Source: Omphalotus guepiniiformis (Eukaryota; Basidiomycota; Agaricomycetes; Agaricales; Omphalotaceae). Taken from it: a stretch of DNA of 64,000 bases. Under the pieces are notes generated by a model. It worked only from the letters and a program-made list of their open reading frames with translations. It ran no database searches and was not told the DNA's origin. The stretch lies in the NCBI GenBank assembly GCA_028554645.1, contig JAQOOI010000063.1, positions 372,001 to 436,000 on the forward strand. The letters are read 5' to 3'. Below are positions 56,382 to 64,000 of this stretch, in pieces. The position numbers were made by a program, and so were the translations under genes. Position 1 is the first letter of the stretch. Each line of letters opens with the position of its first letter.

Positions 56382-57853
56382 ATGTCTATATCTCGTGTGC
56401 TATTACCTTTTCGCAGACTGTCTACACAGACGCGTTCATATGCTGCAGTTTCTTCGTCTAGTGCTTCGAGCCTCAATCCCAATACGTTAGGACCATTCGA
56501 AGTCTTCGACCGCAACAGTAAACGTGCGCAACGAGATCGTGCCGCTCAGAAGAATGAAGGACAGTCAAGTAGAGTGGTGGACTATGTGAGAGATGAGGTT
56601 GCGGATAGAATGATGGAACGATTGGAGGTATCGAACTGTCCATTTCAATTGTTCCGACTTCTGTCTTCACGCGATTTCAGGACATTACACGGCGCTTCTC
56701 TACTATACTGGACTTGGGCTCTGGTGCTGGTCATTTTACTAAACTAATTGGTCCGGAGACGGCCAAGAAAGTCATCATGTTAGATTCCAGTGGTGTGTGT
56801 TGTATCATGATCTTCTCTATTCGTCCGCGGTCAGACATCGCATTACAGAGAGAACTCTACATCGTGACACGGACGAGGAGTTTGAAGGTATTTTACGTGC
56901 CTATACTGAAATCAACAAGGTTGATTACTCTAATCTTTCTAGTGGAAATTGAACGAATACATGCCGATGAAGAAAACTTGCTGCAGACTGTGGCGCCAAA
57001 CTCGCAAGAGGCTATCGTGTCGTGTCTCAGCTTGCATTGGGTTAATGACCTACCAGGTAGGTACAATTTCTATTCACCTCACTGATTACAATGCGGAATA
57101 CTCGCGTTACAGGTGTACTTGTACAAATTAGAGAGGCATTACAACCTGACGGCCTTTTTCTCGGCGCCATGTTTGGTGGTGAAACTCTGTTTGAACTAAG
57201 GTATGCTTGCAGTTTGATTCTTAAAACTTAATGACGTAATGTCCTGTACAGAACCGCACTTCAGCTAGCAGAGGTTGACCGCGAAGGTGGTATATCACCA
57301 CACATATCACCAATGACGGGTTAGTGAACTGTCCTGGGTCATTTCTGACACTTATGACAAGGCAGATACTAGAGACGTCTCGAATCTTCTTGGACGAGCG
57401 GGTTTCACCCTTCTCACAGTGGATATTGACGAAGTAAAAGTCTCATACCCAAGTATGTGGGAACTGTTGGATGACCTTCGCGATATGGGCGAAAGCAATG
57501 CCATTATAGGACGGTAAGTTGAACCTGTTATTTTGATGCATTTGAACTAATATACGTTCAGGAGACATGTTATTCATCGAGACACCCTCGCCGCTGCGTC
57601 GGCAATATACAAAGGTAATTTGGAGCACAAAATATATGTAGGCATCCACTGAAATATTCCCAAGAACTTCATGGTAACGAAGATGGTACTGTGCCTGCCA
57701 CATTTCAAGTTATCTTTATGGTTTGTAAAGTTGCGTTTCACTCTACCCGATCTGATTATATTTCTCTTCTAGATTGGTTGGAAACCCGCGCCCAGTCAGC
57801 CTAAGCCACTGGAGAGAGGAAGTGGTAAAACGAATCTGAAAGAGGTCCTATAG
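56382..57853 (+). CDS. NDUFAF5: NDUFAF5-like complex I assembly methyltransferase-fold protein
   Basis: The N-terminus ([20 protein letters not shown]) is an amphipathic mitochondrial presequence. [20 protein letters not shown] follows, typical of NDUFAF5. After the first splice (exon 1 ends 56627) comes the SAM-binding motif [13 protein letters not shown]. Later exons give [42 protein letters not shown] and the C-terminal blocks [20 protein letters not shown] and [20 protein letters not shown]5 acts in the matrix early in complex I assembly; the human protein hydroxylates an Arg of NDUFS7. Introns are about 50-65 nt and numerous. Presence of this factor fits a complex I-containing organism. 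The stop codon is at 57851-57853. Confidence 0.88.
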
Positions 57854-59558
57854 GCTCTAGGTGCAATCAATGTTCCACGGCTGGAGTGTGTACTAGTACT
57901 TCTCGTGGACATGGTCACGGGATATTGAGATCTTCTTATCCTTGTCCGTCAAATATCAAAGATAACCTCGTCGACTATGTCCGAATCGCGTAGTCTGCGT
58001 GTCCGCCATCCGGGTCTGCAATGATTTCCATCAGTTTCAGCCACCAAGCATGCCCACATCCCGTCTGAGGTCCCCAGACACTCGTACAACTTCTACTTCT
58101 GTAGTTTTGACTCTGACGATTGAAACGCATCCCCGAGCAGCCGGCTCGTATCTCTGATGATCTCACTAAAACATAGCTTCTGGATTCGGCCTGTTAGGCC
58201 TGTTATACCCGCTGATGTGCTTGCGACGTATCAACGCAGACTTTTGCGCATCATCCAACAATACTCCTGGAATAAAAAAAGTATGTATGGGCTGGCATTT
58301 GATTCTGAACCTGTAAGGGACCTTCTCCGGTACCCATCAATCAAGGCTAAGCTGAACTGAGATGTTTTGACTTCTCCTGGCCGGTTTGTAAAAAGTTTAG
58401 AAGTACATACGTCGAATTGGATTATCTCGACCTCCGCGGATTCGCGAAGTGTTTGCAGCGCACAGTAGGTCTAATCTTGCATTGCGACATATGTACATAA
58501 ATATCAGATGTAACATCAAAACATGTTGTGACGCTAGTACCTGGAATAGAATGCATAAACATGGCTGAAGGAGTGCGCACTCCATATAGAATGCGGATGT
58601 GACGACGACCAAAATCTCGCTTTTAGCAGATATGTGAAAAATGAAGTGATTAGAGGCCCGAACAAGAATGTCTCGTTGCCTGATATAGAAACACCATTGC
58701 CTAATATGGCAGAGTGGTGAATATTCAAGGAATGTCTGGCGTCGCAAATACCTGTAGGTTTGACGTTGGGGCCCGACATACCATCATCAACTGATACTTG
58801 GACCTACACCAAGTACGAAAGTGTATCGGAGACAGTAGCTCACATCCAACTCTAGCAAGCAGCCCATGATGAATATCAGTCGTACTGAGGCTCCCGTCCA
58901 TGCCAACGTTGTGGGTCAAAATTCAGTAACGCAAAAGAACTAATGACTGACTAAATTCCTAAAGTTGCGTCTTGCGCTCTGAATCAACACAGCCAAAAAT
59001 CAACTCGGAACTCAATTGTCCCTTAGATGTGATGGTTTCACCACACCTCTTTTGTTGACTATCTGGAGAGTACCAGTTTCTCTGTCGACATAGACTAATC
59101 TCAGCCGATTGGGACGGCTAGCGATCTAGGCTGAATGCAGCCAACCTCATTACCAGTGCCTACTAGTTGGGAATAATGAGGTGAATCCCCACACTACCAC
59201 CCCACCACCTAGGAAATCATCCCAATAAGTGATACACTGGCAGACGGGAACGAACTAAAACGCAGCTCGGCACTTTCCAGTTGAATGATGAAAAAAAATC
59301 ACCGAAGATTGTCCTATACTCTGCACTGCGAGACGATGCGAACGGGTTGCCATGACTTATGTAGGTGCCGACCAAAGATTTAAGAAATATAGTTTCGCGG
59401 CGTGGCTTGGCAGAAACCGGCCACAAAGAGAATCGTCGTGAAGTGGAATAAAGGTGCGAAGGACGTGAAGGACCCGGTGGGACGCTAGACATCTCATTTG
59501 CGTTCAATCAAGCTGTTTGGGGGCGTTGGCAATCCTGAGCAAGCAAATGAATTACACC

Positions 59559-59962
59559 TCTATTTCGGTAATGCGTATCCACAGACTTGGCATGAGCAGG
59601 ACCTATGGCAGGCGGTAGGCAATCTCCCGCTAGAAAGACGCGAAAATCGACAGCGAATAGCATGGACTTACTGAGTCAAATCGCTCTTTGGGTTGTTGTC
59701 CTTGGCAATGCAACTCTATTCCAGTAATGTGTATCCACAGAATTGGCATGAGCAGGCAATAGGCAATCCCATGCCACTGCAAACAATTCAACATAAATCT
59801 CATGGGAAAATGTTAAAAATGTGGTGAAATATCACGAAAAATTAAACTTTTTCACGTTATTTCACCACATTTTTAACATTTTCCCGCGGGATTTATCTTG
59901 AATTGCTTGCAGTGTGCTAGGAAGACACGAAATTCGACACCGAATAGCATGGAGGTCGCTCT
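59559..59962 (+). repeat. Local direct repeat; second copy interrupted by a foldback element
   Basis: Copy A runs about 59559-59676 and copy B about 59712-59962. Shared words include TATCCACAGA then TTGGCATGAGCAGG, AGGCAATC, and CGAATAGCATGGA. Copy B contains the 140-bp element at 59775-59914, absent from copy A. Confidence 0.8.
59775..59914. mobile_element. 140-bp foldback MITE, CACTG ends, 3-bp TGC target duplication
   Basis: The element starts CACTGCAAACAATTCAA and ends with the near complement TTGAATTGCTTGCAGTG. The two arms of about 65 nt each pair almost throughout, with a short central AT-rich loop. TGC flanks it on both sides (59772-59774 and 59915-59917). The CACT[A/G] ends with a 3-bp duplication fit the CACTA (CMC) superfamily; this is an inference, as no transposase is present. 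Confidence 0.75.
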
Positions 59963-60300
59963 ATCTGCCTCCTCTTGGGCACCAAAAACTAATCGCCTAC
60001 TGATCCCAATTGCTGCCACTAGTGTGCCACAGAATCGAGCGGTAATGAAACCATGAACATGCACCACGGGTCCTTGTGCGTTTCCGAGTTGAGAAATATG
60101 GTAAGCGCCGAACGCAGGCACGAAACATGAACAACAAGTTCTGACTGTGACACGGTGGTCCCAACAGATTCTATATTTTGATACAGCGTTGTACAACGAC
60201 CCAGCTATAGCAAAACCAGACATAAGTGAACACTTTTTTTCAATAGACAGCGCAAAGCTCTGCATACGTTTTGGTTTTACCCCCACTCATGCTCCCTGGC

Positions 60301-61546
60301 CTATGATGTTGCAGCTGCCTCAACATTTGTGTCGGCCACTATTCCATCCGGGCTGCCATTGATCTGCTCCAGTGATTGATCTTCACCAAGTACAACATCC
60401 GCATCTTCCTTTCCCTTCTCACTGCCATTCCTGCTATCATTTTCCTTCGGATCTTTCGTAGCCCCCAAAAACTTTCTTTTTGGGATGATACAGTAAAATG
60501 CCTGCTCCCAGTCTTTCGTCTCCACCCATTTCAGCATTATTTCGAACACTTGGTTTACAGTGAGGACTTTCCGGGTAGGAAGGGATGAAATGTATTTCCC
60601 GATTGGAAGGCGAGCATGACGAATGGATTGGTCGTTTGCTTTTTTGAGAGTCAAGTTCTAGCAATATGACATGTCACATTCCAATACAACGGAACTGAAT
60701 AAAGTTCACCTACCTTATACCGGTTGTGATCACATATTGCACCGATGACATATATCTCGTCAGGTTTTAGTTCATCAAGCTCCTCATTAGAGTCAGCTGT
60801 GAGGTAGACGACGCTCTGTTTAATGCGGTCACTTTCGTCTCGTTTTTCGTCGTCCGTCTCAGAGGTGGATGTCGCGTTCTGTCGCGATTCTGACTCCTCG
60901 GAGGAAGCGGACGCTGAAGTTCCAAGATTGGCCCATAATTTTTCGTATCCTTCCTGCCACCACTCAGTATGCGCCCACCGCTTATATGCAGCGTCGTTGG
61001 TATTTTCTAGACGATCATACGTTCGCCCGTTCACTGAAGTGCAAAGCAAAGAGAAAGGGAATCCAGCATTGCGATTTCCGCTATAAGTATACGCAAGTTG
61101 TGAGCATAGCGAGTTTATCTCCTAGATGATCATCTCAAAATTAGCGTCGTGATCCTAAGAAAATATTCATACATACGTACCTTCTCCGACATCTTCTCAT
61201 CAAATCCTAGATCAAGCACCACCTTCCCCCCAAACTTACACATCTTCTGTTTCTTCCTTGCTCGTTCTTCCATTTCAGCCGATTCATCTACTTCCCCAGC
61301 AGCCCTCTTCTGCGCCTTTATTCTCTTCTTCTCCTTCTGCATTTGCTTCTCTCGCGCGCGTCGCTCGAGCTTGAACTCCTGATAACGTTGGGCTTTTGCT
61401 GCCTTCTTCATCGCGTTCTTGCTCATCTTGATTTCTCCATCGAGTGCTGGATTCTCTTTCGTGGACGCCGGTGCATCTTCCAGTACACTTCCTTCTGTTA
61501 CAGTGGGTTTAGTCAAAGGTTCGGAGACGATCTCACCAGTCGCCAT
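60301..61546 (-). CDS. TRM10: tRNA (guanine(9)-N1)-methyltransferase Trm10
   Basis: Three exons (61546-61181, 61121-60714, 60657-60301) give 376 residues. The N-terminal part is Lys/Glu-rich and helical (MSKNAMKKAAKAQRYQEFKL), typical of the tRNA-binding extension. The SPOUT fold begins at VVLDLGFDEKMSEKEINSLC (across a splice), continues to PFSLLCTSVNGRTYDRLE, VVYLTADSNEELDEL and YVIGAICDHNRYKNLTLKKA, the last matching the SAM-pocket knot of Trm10, and ends with LPIGKYISSLPTRKVLTVNQ and WEQAFYCIIPKRK. It methylates G9 of several tRNAs in cytosol or nucleus. The acidic tail is variable in the family. An in-frame ATG 13 codons upstream (61585) is an alternative start. Confidence 0.93.
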
Positions 61547-61985
61547 AACGGAGAGAGGCTGAGGTATATGCGCTTCGTTTCCCACGAGTACACGAAATTC
61601 TTCACCTTTACTTACTTACATCGACCTCAGTAGTAACACTGTAAATGATACATAGTACCTTTGAAAAGATATTGATTGATTTCCGGCTCTAAATGTAGCC
61701 TAGCAAATTCAAGTGTTTCTGCTGTGAAGACGTTGGTCATAGCATAGTGTGCTTCATGTCATATGCCAGATCTCGATAAGCCATGTATGTATGCTGGATT
61801 CAGACTCTGCTGGACTCATGCAGCATGAACCTTGTTTTCCATATTCACAGCAATAATTGTCGTGATAACATCGCAAGATTCGCAAATCTGGAGTATTCAA
61901 CGGTACATATCGACAATTAGCAGGGATCACTCGTGCCACGATCGCTTTGCTTTGTGTCCGTCCCAAATTGGAACGGGACAAGGAG
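61547..61985. promoter_or_regulatory. Shared divergent promoter region of Trm10 and the thioesterase gene
   Basis: About 440 bp between the two start codons. No gene or TATA box is evident in it. Confidence 0.4.
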
Positions 61986-63167
61986 ATGCCGTCTCGACGT
62001 CGTTTACTCATAGTTGTCTCGGTCGCTGTTCTTTCTCTTTACTATCTTGACATATATACCCTCATTTTCTCCGTCTTCACATCTTTCTTTGGCTACTCTT
62101 CCTTTTCCACCCTTACCCAGCCTTTATCTAGTCCAACGATGTCTGCTGTGACCGCGCTACAACATCTCACTGTGCCTGCTGTGAAGAAACATACCGCGAC
62201 GGTCATTTTTGTTCATGTGTGTCATCTGCGTGTATCACTCTTGTCATTTCGTGGTTTAATTGCTGTATAGGGTCTGGGAGACACTGGCTACGGATGGAAG
62301 CCTGTTGCAGATATATTTAAAGCGGATAGTGCGATGGGACATATAAAATGGGTACTACCTCATTCGTGGGTTTTCGAAGCTCTGCGTAGGTTGTGTTTCT
62401 GCGCTGATAATAATATGTTACCATAGCCCTGAACGCCCCGTCACTGCCAATATGGGAATGGTAATGCCATCCTGGTAGGGCACTTCGCTCTCCGAGTATC
62501 GATGTCTCCTCAATAGGCTCTCTAGGTTCGATATCAAATCTTTCGGTTTCAAAGATACCGAAGATGAAGCAGGAATGCTTGAAACCGTTGCGTCTCTCAC
62601 CCAGTTGATCGACACGGAGGTTGCGGGGGGCCTGCAACCCGACCGTATTATCCTCGGAGGTTTCAGTCAGGGGTCTGCAATGTCTCTTTTGACAGGACTC
62701 ACGATTGACAAGCAGCTCGCTGGAGTTGCTGCGTTGAGTGGGTGGGTGCCGATCAAGAACAAGTTTAGGACGGTGAGTTCTCACTTGCCTTTTGGTTTCG
62801 ACACGATGCTCTCGCTCTCCGGACAGGCAGCATAGTTCTTTGACTTGGTCCCTATTCGACTACTGCGATCGTTTATCTTCCGTTGTTCTCATGTTCTCAT
62901 GTGTTGTTTCTGCAGATGGCTTCTGCTCACGCGACTAAAATCCCGATCTTCTGGGGACACGGGGCCGCAGATCCTCTTGTCAAGATTCCCTTAGCCCAGG
63001 AATCCATAGAATTCCTCAAGACTCTAGGCATTTCCGTATCTTCTGGTGTTACGGGCGAGCCTAAAGGCTTGTCATATAATGTTTATACCAACGTGGGTCA
63101 TAGTACTAATAATCAGGAGCTAGAGGATTTGAAGACATGGATAAAGAAGGTTATACCTGACCAGTAG
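61986..63167 (+). CDS. Acyl-protein thioesterase (APT1/lysophospholipase family) with N-terminal membrane anchor
   Basis: Five exons (61986-62216, 62271-62365, 62427-62474, 62526-62772, 62916-63167) give 290 residues. The catalytic core starts around residue 52 (MSAVTALQHL) and continues IFVH, spliced to GLGDTGYGWKPV, MPSWFDIKSFGF across two splices, the nucleophile motif GGFSQGSAMS, GVAALSGWVP, PIFWGHGAADPLV with the acid, and NVGHSTNNQE with the His. The enzyme removes palmitate from membrane-bound proteins such as Ras. Yeast and human forms are about 230 residues and begin near the internal Met, so the first 51 residues are extra. They carry a hydrophobic helix (LLIVVSVAVLSLYYLDIYTLI) after an RRR cluster. 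The internal ATG at 62139 could give a soluble form. Confidence 0.9.
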
Positions 63168-63499
63168 CTCATACGCCCGATGTATTAAATAACATAACTA
63201 AAGTATACAGAGTACGTTCAAATAAAAGGAGCCTTTTAGTTTTTTGGCCTGAACAAACTCTGCATAAAAGGCAAATGACTATCAATTATTTCCGGTTAAC
63301 CAATGCCCCAGCTCCATGTGTATGATGTACAGGAATGAGCATAAATGACATGGAGAACTTTGGAGAAAAAAGCTCCTTTTGAATGACTCGGACCGAGTGA
63401 CTCCTGCCGGTGGTTGAAGCTCGAACAAAGACACCTGCGATTGAGCGCTGGGCGTCCATCACCTTCTCACCTACCCTTTCTCCTTCTTCGCTGTTCGCA

Positions 63500-64000
63500 A
63501 TGCCCACGCAAAATGGGCGGCAGCAGGAAGCTCTGTATGCCTGTAAATGTCTGAATGTTCGTCTTCGCTCTACACCACCACCGTACGGACAGGCCGATTT
63601 TCCTCCTGCGTCAGAGTACACAACGGTATATGTGGCACGAGACGAGGACATCAAGATTGTGAGGATATTATATCGTTTTCTTTTAAAATAATCCTCAATA
63701 TCTTGTCATTCAGATATATCCTCATCTGACGCTAAGATCGCGGTATAGAGGCCCTTTCATTCCGGATCCAACGCGATGTGCGCGCTATACCTCCTTAACC
63801 TGTCTAACCTGTCAAGCCCTTGTATATCGTATACATCAAATTGTATCGACTGACGATGAAGTGAATTTGAAGGAGGGCCCTATAATCACAAAGGGCTGGG
63901 CAGAGACTGAAGTGCTGCGAAGCTCGTCTGGGTGGCTAGAGGTTCATAGTAATGACATTCTGGTGGGCATTCGCTTTGGTCATTCAAGTGGAACCAGGAA
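63500..64000 (+). CDS. Partial gene with Cys motifs, function unknown (3' end beyond window)
   Basis: Exon 1 runs 63500-63658 (MPTQNGRQQEALYACKCLNV), and exon 2 starts at 63714 and runs off the edge in one open frame. Cys occur as CKC in exon 1 and as CARYTSLTCLTC in exon 2, which could bind zinc. Text such as SRYRGPFIPDPTRCARY and GWAETEVLRSSSGWLEV is protein-like and the splice is clean. I do not recognise the family. Confidence 0.6.

Larger units (their letters stand above)
57854..60300. other. Gene-poor region of 2.4 kb
   Basis: No splice-consistent gene is seen. It contains a direct repeat (from 59559 and 59712) and the foldback element at 59775-59914. Open frames such as 58157-58360 (plus) and 59873-60286 (minus) lack motifs; the second overlaps one arm of the foldback element and so is unlikely to be coding. 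Confidence 0.55.

Noticed and set aside
59873..60286. Minus-strand frame of 137 codons near the foldback element
   Set aside because: Its 3' end lies inside one arm of the MITE, so coding is unlikely.
1..64000. CRISPR arrays, prophage, plasmid or bacterial operon features
   Set aside because: No regularly spaced identical repeats and no bacterial gene organisation were seen; the window is eukaryotic.

Overview
The window is nuclear DNA of a filamentous basidiomycete, most likely an Agaricomycete. The evidence is dense genes on both strands, many GT-AG introns of about 50-60 nt, clear eukaryotic housekeeping proteins (RNA polymerase I subunit 2, Nup98, Trm10, NDUFAF5, cytochrome b5, mitochondrial bL31), a tRNA-Pro with a 13-nt intron, and fungal-type cyanovirin-N homology (CVNH) proteins. 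Exon boundaries were worked out by hand from splice signals and reading-frame continuity. Where all exons were traced, the summed length is a multiple of three.

Layout. 0-6.8 kb: a Nop13-like two-RRM nucleolar protein (cut by the left edge), a coiled-coil tail-anchored protein and a Sld3-like replication factor. 6.8-16.8 kb: an accessory island with a frameshifted paralog relic, an intact multi-exon membrane/glycoprotein-family gene, and two tandem CVNH genes, each preceded by a relic of a second gene. 16.8-30.4 kb: PAPS reductase, RNase III, cytochrome b5, a large FG nucleoporin with an N-terminal membrane anchor, mitochondrial bL31, tRNA-Pro(AGG) and a flavin monooxygenase. 30.7-31.9 kb: a small gene graveyard holding a CDF zinc-transporter relic and a rearranged inverted copy of the CVNH region. 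32.4-51.3 kb: a Ser-rich protein, an Rcf2-like HIG1 protein, Nup98, RPA135 and a conserved Ser/Pro-rich protein. 51.6-61.5 kb: a three-finger C2H2 protein, a Gln-rich repeat protein, NDUFAF5, a gene-poor 2.4 kb holding a 140-bp foldback element, and Trm10. 61.9-64 kb: an acyl-protein thioesterase with an N-terminal membrane anchor and the start of an unrecognised Cys-motif gene.

Most interesting points. (1) The FG nucleoporin joins one N-terminal transmembrane helix, a basic region and a long FG tail in one spliced frame, an architecture resembling vertebrate POM121. (2) Nup98 stops exactly at the His-Phe of the autoproteolysis site, so the Nup98 half is encoded alone. (3) A foldback element sits in one copy of a local direct repeat, so the other copy shows the approximate empty site and a 3-bp target duplication. 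(4) The 31-kb relic can be read as an inverted copy of the 11.4-13.4 kb segment with a 1.2-kb internal deletion at a CTCGG microhomology. (5) Two genes carry introns whose expected 3' end lacks AG.

The housekeeping genes do not form one pathway. Two encode nuclear pore parts, two serve rRNA synthesis or processing (RPA135, RNase III), and three serve mitochondria (bL31m, Rcf2-like, NDUFAF5). Divergent pairs with short shared promoters recur (Nup98/RPA135, Gln-rich gene/NDUFAF5, Trm10/thioesterase).
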